The position numbers and the translations under genes are program-made. The notes under the pieces were generated by a model that was given only the letters and a program-made list of their open reading frames with translations, made no database searches and was not told the DNA's origin. Of a stretch of 17,534 bases of DNA, positions 6,152 to 12,735 are shown piece by piece. Source of the DNA: Candidatus Omnitrophota bacterium (GTDB taxonomy: Bacteria; Omnitrophota; Gorgyraeia; Tantalellales; Tantalellaceae); assembly GCA_030617085.1 (NCBI GenBank), contig JAUWWB010000005.1:1-17534 (forward strand). The letters are read 5' to 3'. How positions within the stretch are numbered: position 1 is the stretch's first letter; every line of letters starts with the position of its first letter.

Positions 6152-6158
6152 GCGTTTA

Positions 6159-6246
<88 letters not shown>

Positions 6247-6278
6247 GCTTTGTACCCGATATTCCTTATGTGTTTTAC

Positions 6279-6307
6279 ATTCTACATACCTGCCGGCAAT
6301 TTGTCAC
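6279..6307 (-). promoter_or_regulatory. Candidate promoter of the tRNA-Ser pair
   Basis: GTGACA (6302-6307, 5 of 6 to TTGACA), a 17 bp spacer and TAGAAT (6279-6284) on the minus strand. Confidence 0.6.
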
Positions 6308-6400
6308 GGATTTTATCGCCATAAAAAGTCATGACATCGTTGATCTTTTGTCATTTTCACGAAAGTGGAAGCGGGTAAACAAGGTCGGCTATGAGAAGCT

Positions 6401-6772
6401 CTATTCGAACAGTTCCTTGAGGGCCTCGAGGATCTTTTCCGCGCCGTCGGTCTTGTTTATGAAGGCGTCGGCTTTTCGCGCGAATATGGAATCTTTGTAG
6501 CTGGTATATCCGGTATAGATAATGAGCTTGGAAGCGGGTGACACGGAACGGACCGTGTCGAAAATGCTTATGCCCCCTTTCTCGGGCATGATCAGGTCCA
6601 GCACTACCGCGTCTATGTCCTGGTTTTCTTTCAGGTACGCGATCAGGGAAAAACCGTCATGGACGTAATCGACCTTGTACCCTTCTCCTTCGAGTATTGT
6701 CTTTAACACCTCGCATATCTCGCGGCTGTCATCCGCTACGACTATCTTCTTCTGATTCTGATCTTCGTTCAT
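6401..6772 (-). CDS. Single-domain response regulator (CheY-like receiver)
   Basis: A 123-residue phospho-acceptor domain with no output domain. All receiver landmarks are present: the acidic pair D14/D15 in VVADDS, the phosphorylated aspartate D59 in AVVLDLIMPEKGG, T87 in IIYTGYT and the invariant K107 in FINKTDG. The family signals by binding a partner such as a flagellar motor, kinase or phosphatase; no partner histidine kinase is encoded nearby, so the pathway is unknown. The ATG at 6770-6772 is preceded by AAAGGA, rather far away (about 14 nt), so initiation may be weak. It is monocistronic with its own promoter candidate at 6877-6905. Confidence 0.93.
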   Translation of the reverse strand: MNEDQNQKKIVVADDSREICEVLKTILEGEGYKVDYVHDGFSLIAYLKENQDIDAVVLDLIMPEKGGISIFDTVRSVSPASKLIIYTGYTSYKDSIFARKADAFINKTDGAEKILEALKELFE

Positions 6773-6876
6773 TTTATCGACTACGTTCCTTTCTGTGCAT
6801 GGTCAAAAATATCTTGAGCGCCGCGGTTTACCTCAGGGTGCGCCATCGTTCTTCGGCGCCGCCTGCTCATTACATA

Positions 6877-6905
6877 AGTATATCCGAAATATCCGCATTC
6901 GGCAA
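6877..6905 (-). promoter_or_regulatory. Candidate promoter of the response regulator
   Basis: TTGCCG (6900-6905), a 17 bp spacer and TATACT (6877-6882) on the minus strand. RNA would start near 6870, leaving a leader of about 98 nt. Confidence 0.6.
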
Positions 6906-7001
6906 TTCATACGGCAAATTTTTTTCAAAAATCTGCGGCACGGCTGTTGGAAGAGGACGGCCATGGGCGTCCAGAAGCGTGAACAATTTATTTTACAAAA
7001 G

Positions 7002-7029
7002 TTGCCTTCCGAATATTATATGATATACT
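7002..7029 (+). promoter_or_regulatory. Candidate promoter of the tandem RNA elements
   Basis: TTGCCT (7002-7007), a 16 bp spacer and TATACT (7024-7029) on the plus strand, at the upstream edge of the first repeated element. The boxes resemble those of the response-regulator promoter that fires the other way. Confidence 0.45.
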
Positions 7030-7140
7030 TAAAGTAGAGAGAGATGGAAGGGTATTTGAGTTGGTCGAAGGTCTTTTATAGCTTTTCTATCCTCCTTGTT
7101 ATGATCCACAAAGGTAAAAGAAAAGCTAACTCTTTATAAT
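7026..7140 (+). ncRNA. Candidate structured RNA, tandem copy 1
   Basis: The first of two related units of about 115-120 bp in a gap without protein genes. A 10-bp stem TAGCTTTTCT (7079-7088) with AGAAAAGCTA (7119-7128) encloses CCTCCT (7091-7096) and a smaller CCTTGT/ACAAAGG helix. The unit aligns with copy 2 from TACTT onward, sharing a perfect 21-nt block (7068-7088 with 7190-7210). The plus strand is preferred because T-rich sequence follows the stem and a terminator follows copy 2. I recognise no known RNA family. Confidence 0.5.
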
Positions 7141-7145
7141 ACGGG

Positions 7146-7260
7146 TACTTAGAGCAAAGAGCAAGTGTGAGGCGTATGGAGTTAGATAAAAGGTCTTTTA
7201 TAGCTTTTCTGCCCTCCTCAAACATTTACTTTGCGAGGTTAAAGAAAAGCTAGTTTTTTA
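7146..7260 (+). ncRNA. Candidate structured RNA, tandem copy 2
   Basis: The second unit has the same stem, TAGCTTTTCT (7201-7210) with AGAAAAGCTA (7243-7252), an inner CCTC/GAGG helix, CCTCCT at 7213-7218, and six T directly after the stem (7254-7259), like an intrinsic terminator. The apical region differs from copy 1 while the stem is identical, so the structure appears to be what is conserved. Confidence 0.5.
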
Positions 7261-7263
7261 TAG

Positions 7264-7289
7264 GCAGCCGTTTTCCGGTTGCTTTTTTT
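7264..7289 (+). terminator. Intrinsic terminator on the plus strand
   Basis: The stem GCAGCCG (7264-7270) pairs with CGGTTGC (7276-7282), with one G-T pair and loop TTTTC, and is followed by seven T. No plus-strand protein gene precedes it, so the likely client is the tandem RNA element. On the minus strand, downstream of pcm, no T run follows this stem. Confidence 0.75.
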
Positions 7290-7309
7290 ATAATTTTTCG
7301 TCGCTTTTT

Positions 7310-8059
7310 TCACTTTTCTCCCCCTGCCCCCGAATGCACCATTGGCACAAACCTTACGGGCAAGAGCGCTTTCTTCTCAAACCCGGTGTCTGTCCGGACG
7401 ATCAGGTACAGCTCCTGAAGGAACTCGCCGGCAGGAACGACCATCCTTCCACCGAGCTTAAGCTGGCGTACCAGTTCTTCGGGTATTCCGGACGGCGCGG
7501 CCGTCACGATGATCACGTCGAAAGGCGCGTGCTCAGGCCACCCCTTGTAGCCGTTTCCCCACTTAACGCTTATGTTGTCGTAACCGAGCTCCTCCAGCCT
7601 GGCGCGCGCGGAATCGGCAAGCGGCTTTAATATCTCTATCGTGTAGACCTCTTTCGCGAGCTCACCCAGTATCGCCGCCTGGTACCCGGAGCCCGTCCCG
7701 ATCTCAAGAACGCGGTCGCCGGGACAGACCCGGGCGGCCTGGGTCATGTACGCGACAATATACGGTTGAGATATCGTCTGCCCCTCCCCTATCGGCAAGG
7801 GCGTGTCTTCGTACGCCATCGCGCGGAACTGCTGCGGGACAAACAGGTGCCGTTCAACCTCTGCCATGGCCTTAAGGACCTTCTCATCGGTGATGCCCCG
7901 ATCCCTTATCTGCCGCACCATCCTTTCTCTCTCGACGGCAAACCCCTCTTCCGGTGCGGGAACGCAGCCCGGCATGCTCGCGGCAATAACAAACACGACA
8001 AAAAATGTAATGAGGCGGGAAACGCTCTTTTTCCTCCTGGTTACCCTTTCGGCAGACAT
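7310..8059 (-). CDS. pcm: Protein-L-isoaspartate O-methyltransferase with N-terminal lipoprotein-like leader
   Basis: Pcm methylates L-isoaspartyl residues in aged proteins using S-adenosylmethionine, starting their repair. The 249 residues contain the family block PIGEGQTISQPYIVAYMTQ (89-107), SAM motif I VLEIGTGSGYQ (117-127), VYTIE (138-142) and RMVVPAG near the C-terminus. Unusually, the first 32 residues look like an export signal: a basic start (RRKK), a hydrophobic stretch LITFFVVFVIAA (16-27) and MPGC with C32 as a possible lipidation site. GGAGG lies 3 nt before the first ATG and supports that start; initiation at M47 would give an ordinary cytosolic enzyme of about 203 residues. It is the last gene of the long block, 18 bp after the HAD gene. 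Confidence 0.93.
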   Translation of the reverse strand: MSAERVTRRKKSVSRLITFFVVFVIAASMPGCVPAPEEGFAVERERMVRQIRDRGITDEKVLKAMAEVERHLFVPQQFRAMAYEDTPLPIGEGQTISQPYIVAYMTQAARVCPGDRVLEIGTGSGYQAAILGELAKEVYTIEILKPLADSARARLEELGYDNISVKWGNGYKGWPEHAPFDVIIVTAAPSGIPEELVRQLKLGGRMVVPAGEFLQELYLIVRTDTGFEKKALLPVRFVPMVHSGAGGEK

Positions 8060-8077
8060 TTTCCTCCCCCCGAATAC

Positions 8078-8728
8078 TTACGCTTCAGAAACTTCCATGA
8101 TCTTATCGCACACTTCCATGAAATCATCAGACGCGCAGTCGTAATCCACTATCCCGGACAGCTTTTCGCTGGAGGAATTGAACGCCATGGAATATCCCGC
8201 CAGCTTCACCATCGGGATGTCACCCTCCGTATCCCCCACCGCGATCATTTGCGAAGGCTTCAGGCGAAACCGTTTCAGGATGGCCCTGACCGTCTCGCCC
8301 TTGGCGCCGTGGCTTATATTGATCGTAACGCCCCCGGTCAGCCTGCCGTTACGCACATTGAGGCGGTTCCCGACGACATGGTCGAACCCCAGTTCTTCCT
8401 TCACGCGGTCGGTCATGAATTGAAGCCCCGTGGAGACCGCCACCAGCTTGAATCCCGCCTTTTTAAGCTTGTAAACGGCACGCCTGGCGTTCTTCGAATA
8501 CCTGACATGCCGGAACACTTCTTCCAGCTTCTTTACCTCGAGGCCCTTCCAATGGGCCGCGTCAAGTTCACAAAACCTGCGGTAACTTATCTTGCCCGCA
8601 AGAAACTGCTCCTGGTACTTCCGCGCCAGCACATCCCAGAGCCCCAGCTTCTCATGAATATACCGCCAGCTCGAAATATGCCGCGTAATCGTCCCATCAA
8701 TATCAAAAACTATGATCCTGTACTTCAT
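8078..8728 (-). CDS. HAD-superfamily phosphatase, SerB-like
   Basis: A 216-residue haloacid-dehalogenase hydrolase of the phosphoserine-phosphatase type. Motif I is FDIDGTIT with nucleophile D9 and acid/base D11. Motif II is VAVSTG (T100), motif III is K143 in GAKGETV, and motif IV is GDTEGDIPM with D166 and D170. A helical cap region (about 17-80) lies between motifs I and II, as in subclass IB. The true substrate cannot be read from the sequence; phosphoserine is one possibility, other small phosphomonoesters are equally open. The frame extends to a TTG at 8743, but the ATG at 8726-8728 is the better start because it begins right before the conserved MKYRIIVFDIDGT. Gaps are 30 bp to rlmN and 18 bp to pcm. 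Confidence 0.88.
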   Translation of the reverse strand: MKYRIIVFDIDGTITRHISSWRYIHEKLGLWDVLARKYQEQFLAGKISYRRFCELDAAHWKGLEVKKLEEVFRHVRYSKNARRAVYKLKKAGFKLVAVSTGLQFMTDRVKEELGFDHVVGNRLNVRNGRLTGGVTINISHGAKGETVRAILKRFRLKPSQMIAVGDTEGDIPMVKLAGYSMAFNSSSEKLSGIVDYDCASDDFMEVCDKIMEVSEA

Positions 8729-8750
8729 TTCCGTTGAACCCAATTTTATC

Positions 8751-8776
8751 GACGCGAGCTAAGGGCTTACCCGCCG
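8751..8776. repeat. 26-bp dispersed repeat, copy at the rlmN stop
   Basis: The 26 bp match positions 17418-17443 with a single difference (shared core AGCTAAGGGCTTACCCGCCG). This copy spans the rlmN stop codon and its last five codons; the distant copy is intergenic. Confidence 0.8.
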
Positions 8777-9787
8777 CGCCGCGAGTTGGCCGCAGGCGGC
8801 GAGGATGTCGGTGCCCCTGGACTTTCTCAAGGTTACCGTAACGCCCCTTGAGCGTAGGCGTTCCATGAAGAGGTTTATGCTTTTTCTATCGGACCTGCCG
8901 CGCCCGAGTTCGGCGATCGGGTTGCAGGCTATAAGATTGACCTTTGCTTTCAGGTCTTTTGCGATCACGGCAAGCTTCTCGGCGTCCCCGGCAGAGTCGT
9001 TCTTGTCCTTGATCAGCGTATATTCCAGCGTGACCACCCTGCCCGTCTCTTCGTAATACCTCCTGCAAGCCGATATCAATTTTCTCAATGGATACTTTCG
9101 GTTGACCGGAACAAGCTCATCCCTCAGGCTGTCGCTCGAGGCGTGCAGGGAAACCGACAGTTCTACCTGGAGCCCTATGTCCTTAAGTTTCAGTATACCC
9201 GGGACGACCCCGCATGTCGAGACGGTGATCTTCCTGGCTCCCAGGCCCACCCCATCAGGATGATTGATGATACGGATGGCTTTGACGAGGTTGTCGTAAT
9301 TGTCCAGCGGCTCACCCATGCCCATGAAGACGACATTGGTCACCCGGCAGTCACAAACTTTCTGCACAAGAAGCAGCTGGTTCACGATCTCGGATACCCG
9401 GAGGTTCCGGATAAGGCCCCTCATGCCGCTGGCGCAGAACGGGCACTTGAACCTGCACCCGACCTGGGTGGACAGGCACAGGGTCCGGCGTCCTTTCTCC
9501 CTGATCAGGACCGTCTCCACGTACTCCCCGTCCTCCATGCCCCAAAGGAATTTTTCCGTCCCGTCCTTCGATACCAGTCGCTCGGCGAGCCCAAGCGTCC
9601 CGACAGCGAATCTCCTTTCGAGTTTCGCCATGAACCGCTTCGGCAGATCCGTCATCTCCCCGAAACTGGCGGCATTCTTCCGGTTGAGCCACAAAAATAT
9701 CTGCCGCGCCCTGTGGGAGGGCTCGCCCATGCCTGCCACTTCTTCTTTTAATTCTTCCAGTGTGAGGTCGCGTATGTCTTTCTTCAT
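8759..9787 (-). CDS. rlmN: 23S rRNA (adenine-2503-C2)/tRNA A37 methyltransferase
   Basis: RlmN is a radical SAM enzyme that methylates C2 of A2503 in 23S rRNA, and A37 in some tRNAs, through a methyl-cysteine intermediate. The 342 residues show an N-terminal helical domain (LTLEELKEEVAGMGEPSHRA), the conserved cysteine C104 in TLCLSTQVG, the cluster motif C111xxxC115xxC118 (CRFKCPFC), MGMGEPLDNYDN (155-166), and the methyl-carrying C332 in GTDILAACGQLA. Length and order fit the family. It is preceded by a small membrane-protein gene (20 bp gap) and followed by the HAD gene. Its 3' end overlaps a 26-bp repeat that recurs near 17.4 kb, so its last few residues may have been altered by that element. 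Confidence 0.96.
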   Translation of the reverse strand: MKKDIRDLTLEELKEEVAGMGEPSHRARQIFLWLNRKNAASFGEMTDLPKRFMAKLERRFAVGTLGLAERLVSKDGTEKFLWGMEDGEYVETVLIREKGRRTLCLSTQVGCRFKCPFCASGMRGLIRNLRVSEIVNQLLLVQKVCDCRVTNVVFMGMGEPLDNYDNLVKAIRIINHPDGVGLGARKITVSTCGVVPGILKLKDIGLQVELSVSLHASSDSLRDELVPVNRKYPLRKLISACRRYYEETGRVVTLEYTLIKDKNDSAGDAEKLAVIAKDLKAKVNLIACNPIAELGRGRSDRKSINLFMERLRSRGVTVTLRKSRGTDILAACGQLAARRVSP

Positions 9788-9807
9788 GATGCCGTGGCCC
9801 GGGATTT

Positions 9808-10047
9808 TTAACCTGACAGGAATTTGCAGGTGATCATCAGCAACGTGATGACGATCAGGAACAGCCCCATGATCCTGGTATTCCGGATCTCTTTTTTCAC
9901 GGAAACTGGCTCGATCCGCCAGTTTATCCTTTCATAAAACTTCTTCTGGATCTCAATAACCAGAGCGGGCTTCAAGATCAGAAAGAACCCTATCAAAGTA
10001 TTAATAACGGAAATTGAGATAATGATCAGAAAAAATAACGGTCTCAT
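9808..10047 (-). CDS. Small two-helix membrane protein, unknown function
   Basis: I do not recognise this 79-residue protein with confidence. Two hydrophobic segments are evident (about 3-26 and 59-75), separated by a charged loop ending KKEIRNTRIMG. The central KFYERINWRIEPVSV is distinctive. The frame is open back to 10143, but the ATG at 10045-10047 has AAGGAG (10054-10059) 6 nt upstream, and the extra residues in the longer reading come from intergenic repeats. The gap to rlmN is 20 bp. It probably sits in the inner membrane; no catalytic motif is visible. Confidence 0.72.
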   Translation of the reverse strand: MRPLFFLIIISISVINTLIGFFLILKPALVIEIQKKFYERINWRIEPVSVKKEIRNTRIMGLFLIVITLLMITCKFLSG

Positions 10048-10065
10048 AAAAAACTCCTTTGTTCT

Positions 10066-10160
10066 GTTACCCGTGACCCGTAACCCGGCATACGGATTGC
10101 GGGGCAGGAATGCCCCGCCTATTCGGAGGGGAAACCACTCCAAACTCCGAACTCCGAACT
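10066..10160. repeat. Heptamer tandem repeats flanking a hairpin
   Basis: Three parts are visible. Positions 10066-10086 hold three copies of GTNACCC (GTTACCC, GTGACCC, GTAACCC). Positions 10099-10118 form a perfect 8-bp hairpin GCGGGGCA-GGAA-TGCCCCGC. Positions 10137-10160 hold three and a half copies of ACTCCRA, running into the stop codon of the HhH gene. This mosaic fills the only sizeable gap inside the long gene block. There is no T run, so it is not a typical intrinsic terminator. Confidence 0.75.
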
Positions 10161-10746
10161 ATCCCCTCCTCAACCGCAGCAAGCCCGCTTCGATCCTGAC
10201 GAAAGTCATGCTTTTTCTTTTATACGCGTCTATATCTATCCTGTATTTTCGGGCTATTTCCTTTACGGCCGGCAGCGGGTCCGGGTCGCTTTTGACCCAG
10301 AAAGGCCTTAATTCCCTCAGAAAAATGTTTGCCGTGACCGGGCCGATACCGTAGAAGCTTATCAACCTGTTTTCAAGGTCTTCGCTGTCCCTTGCTTCCT
10401 CGTGAAGCCTTCTCAGGCTCCCGCCGTATTCCTCTATAAGGGTATCACAATTTTTCAGGATCTGCGTGGACGTCTTCCCGTCGTACCTGACATACCCGCC
10501 CTCCCTCATGATCGGGTAGACAAGAAAATCCCAGCCTGCCTTTAGTATTTTCTCCGGCTCCAGGAGATTATGCCTTTCGAAAGCCTTATACGTGTTTTCG
10601 GCGATAGTTCCGGATATTCTTGCCCCAAAAAGTATGCTGGCCAGGAACCACTTGAAAAGTTCCCTGTCGGTATTTTTCTTCAGGTCAATGCCCAGTTCTT
10701 CGGAATACAACCTGCTTCTTTTCAGCGCCTCTATTTCCGCCTGCAT
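10159..10746 (-). CDS. Helix-hairpin-helix (HhH-GPD-like) protein, possible DNA glycosylase relative
   Basis: A 195-residue, mostly helical protein. The clearest motif is a helix-hairpin-helix, SFYGIGPVTANIFLREL (130-146), of the LxGIGPxTA type used by endonuclease III-like glycosylases to grip DNA. Acidic residues follow about 10 residues later (D154, D156), where the glycosylase aspartate could lie. The C-terminal iron-sulphur cysteine cluster of endonuclease III is absent. The N-terminal half (ELFKWFLASILFGARIS) fits the helical lobe of that fold. It may be a base-excision enzyme or simply a DNA-binding relative; substrate unknown. The ATG follows GGAG 8 nt upstream and lies 13 bp after the RtcA-like gene. 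Confidence 0.65.
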   Translation of the reverse strand: MQAEIEALKRSRLYSEELGIDLKKNTDRELFKWFLASILFGARISGTIAENTYKAFERHNLLEPEKILKAGWDFLVYPIMREGGYVRYDGKTSTQILKNCDTLIEEYGGSLRRLHEEARDSEDLENRLISFYGIGPVTANIFLRELRPFWVKSDPDPLPAVKEIARKYRIDIDAYKRKSMTFVRIEAGLLRLRRG

Positions 10747-10759
10747 GTATAGTTCTCCG

Positions 10760-11803
10760 CTAACGCACCTTCAAGCCGATCCCTCTTACCCTCAGATTAC
10801 GGCCGTGAAGAAACGCTTTCGCCCCGAGCATCTCCTGCACAAGCCAGATGTTGGAATCTACGTGTTCCGTCATCCGTGGGATAACATATTCACTTTCCCC
10901 TTCCGCCAGGGCCGCGTACAGGATCAGCTGGTCCGCGGTGTGGCGATCGACCGTGGCGCCGGATTTGATATCTTCCAGAAGGTCTTTCGCGACGCGCCTG
11001 CCTATCTCTTCCGCTGTCCTGCCAAGCTTGCCCGCCATGTCCGCTCCTATTATACAACCGGTGTCCGTCACCGCGTAGATAAATAATGCCGCCCCTCTCT
11101 GGATAGCTGACGTATCGTTTACGATCTCAATATCGGCTCTGTATCCGGCCCTCGCCAGCACTTTCAGGCAGGTATCGGCCATCCTCCGGCTGACCTGCCT
11201 CTCGTCGAGATGTGAAGATAGCGCGACGCCCTTTATTTCCGTCACCTTCCCCTGTTCCGTAAGGCGCAGGGGGCTTAAGGTGTCCCGCACAGGATCTACC
11301 CCGACCTTTATGGTGCCGCTCCCTTTTGGATAATAACCGGGTCTGATGATATCTATATCGGCACTGGCTGAGAACCCCCGCAGGAGCTTCATTATCACGT
11401 GTTTTATATGAAAGGCGTTAGGCGCGAAGTCCTGAAAGAGCCCGCCGGAAATAGTATAGACCGACCGGCTGTCCGCGAAGAGTCCAAGCGGCAGGAGACA
11501 CTGCGCCATCAGCGTAGTGGAACCGGCGGTTCCTATATCCCAGCTGTATTCACCGCCCCGTATTTTGCCTCCGGGGAGATACCTGATCTCATAAGAATCC
11601 AGCTCCGCGTTTTCCACCGAGCCGCCGGTCAGCCGGCAGCACGCCTGGATAGTCTTCAGGTGCTGCATCTGAAGGCCCGGCCTCTTCCGCTTCGCCCGGA
11701 TATTGGTCATATGAATATCTTTCCCCAATATGGACGCCAGTGAAACGCCATACCGCACGATAGTGCCGCTTCCAGACTTCTGCGCGCCGTCGATCTCTAT
11801 CAT
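10760..11803 (-). CDS. rtcA: RNA 3'-terminal phosphate cyclase (RtcA family), divergent
   Basis: RtcA converts RNA 3'-phosphate ends to 2',3'-cyclic phosphates through enzyme-AMP and RNA-AMP intermediates. The 347 residues follow the family from end to end: MIEIDGAQ at the start, NIRAKRKRPGLQMQHL, DIGTAGSTTLMAQCLLPL, GYYPKGSGTIKV, the ADQL segment, and TEHVDSNIWLVQEML, whose histidine (H314) aligns with the AMP-accepting H309 of E. coli. Differences are clear: the N-terminal GEGGGQ is SGSGT here, and GGTxxPxAPP becomes GGLFQDFAPNAF. The start is the ATG at 11801-11803; the in-frame TTG nine bases earlier would overlap the previous stop. It follows the PflX-like gene by 5 bp, and a 5'-kinase homologue is two genes upstream. 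Confidence 0.86.
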   Translation of the reverse strand: MIEIDGAQKSGSGTIVRYGVSLASILGKDIHMTNIRAKRKRPGLQMQHLKTIQACCRLTGGSVENAELDSYEIRYLPGGKIRGGEYSWDIGTAGSTTLMAQCLLPLGLFADSRSVYTISGGLFQDFAPNAFHIKHVIMKLLRGFSASADIDIIRPGYYPKGSGTIKVGVDPVRDTLSPLRLTEQGKVTEIKGVALSSHLDERQVSRRMADTCLKVLARAGYRADIEIVNDTSAIQRGAALFIYAVTDTGCIIGADMAGKLGRTAEEIGRRVAKDLLEDIKSGATVDRHTADQLILYAALAEGESEYVIPRMTEHVDSNIWLVQEMLGAKAFLHGRNLRVRGIGLKVR

Positions 11804-11808
11804 CCCGG

Positions 11809-12708
11809 TCAAAACCCCCTGTAAAGCCCCACCTTCACCGCGTGATCAAGCACTTCCTTAAACTCCTCCATGGTAATGCCCCTCGAGATCTCCCTGTGCA
11901 TGAAGGCCTTGAAGCAGGGATAGTACTGCTCCATGATGTTTACATACGAATCCTTCGATAGCTTCTCGGCTATAAAATCCAGGACCTTGAAGGACCCGGC
12001 GACCCTGTTGGGCAGGACGAGGTGCCGGATCAGAAGCCCCCTTTCGGCGATACCGTCCGCGTTCATCACAAGCGCGCCTACCTGCCTGTGCATCTCAAGA
12101 AGCGCCTCCCGGCAGACCTGCCAGTAGTCCTTCGCGCCCGAATATTTCAGGGAATGATGCTCGTCCGAATATTTCGCGTCCGGCATGTAAATATCGAATA
12201 CGCCGTCCAGCTCCTTAAGGGTGGAGGCCTTGTCATACCCTCCCGAATTATACGCGAGAGGCAGTCTTAAACCCCTCTCTATCGCCGGGATAAGCGCCTC
12301 GACGATCTGCGCGATGACGTGGGTTGGCGTGACAAAATTAATGTTATGCGCGCCCCGCTTTTGAAGCGCCAGCATCATATCCGCCAGCTCATCCGGTCCG
12401 GCTTCGCTGCCCTCGCCGAGGTGCGAGATCGCGAAGTTCTGACAGAATATACACCCCAGGTTGCACCACGTAAGGAATATCGTCCCCGATCCGCCGCTTC
12501 CCACCAGCGGCGGCTCTTCGCCGAAATGCAGGTTATAGCTCGAGACAGCGGCGTACCGCCCCGTCTTGCAAAAACCGAGCTCGCCTTTTGCCCTGTCCAC
12601 TTTACAATTCCGGGGACAAAGGTCGCATTTCTCCAGCCCGCCGATCAGCCGATCCCTGATCTTCGCGAGCTCTCCACTCTCGTGCAGTTTTAAATATGCA
12701 GGCGTCAT
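11809..12708 (-). CDS. Radical SAM protein, PflX-like (COG1313 type)
   Basis: A 299-residue radical SAM protein with two cysteine groups. The first is C28xxC31xxxC35 plus C47 in CDLCPRNCKVDRAKGELGFC, typical of the uncharacterised PflA-related PflX proteins. The second is the canonical C82xxxC86xxC89 in WCNLGCIFCQN. VTPTHV (126-131) and YNSGGYDK (153-160) are further family segments. The real substrate of this family is not established to my knowledge. AmrS of the AmmeMemoRadiSam system is a relative, but its partner genes are not adjacent here. The ribosome-binding site is weak. It sits 27 bp after the Clp1-like gene and its stop nearly abuts the RtcA-like start. Confidence 0.82.
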   Translation of the reverse strand: MTPAYLKLHESGELAKIRDRLIGGLEKCDLCPRNCKVDRAKGELGFCKTGRYAAVSSYNLHFGEEPPLVGSGGSGTIFLTWCNLGCIFCQNFAISHLGEGSEAGPDELADMMLALQKRGAHNINFVTPTHVIAQIVEALIPAIERGLRLPLAYNSGGYDKASTLKELDGVFDIYMPDAKYSDEHHSLKYSGAKDYWQVCREALLEMHRQVGALVMNADGIAERGLLIRHLVLPNRVAGSFKVLDFIAEKLSKDSYVNIMEQYYPCFKAFMHREISRGITMEEFKEVLDHAVKVGLYRGF

Positions 12709-12735
12709 CTTGTTTGATCCGCTATTCGGTGAACA

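Noticed and set aside
6308..6400. Possible terminator after the response regulator gene
   Set aside because: Only a short imperfect hairpin (TTCCAC/GTGAAA) is present, without a T run.
7766..8737. 323-codon plus-strand open frame
   Set aside because: It spans the pcm and HAD genes on the other strand and has no recognisable domain.
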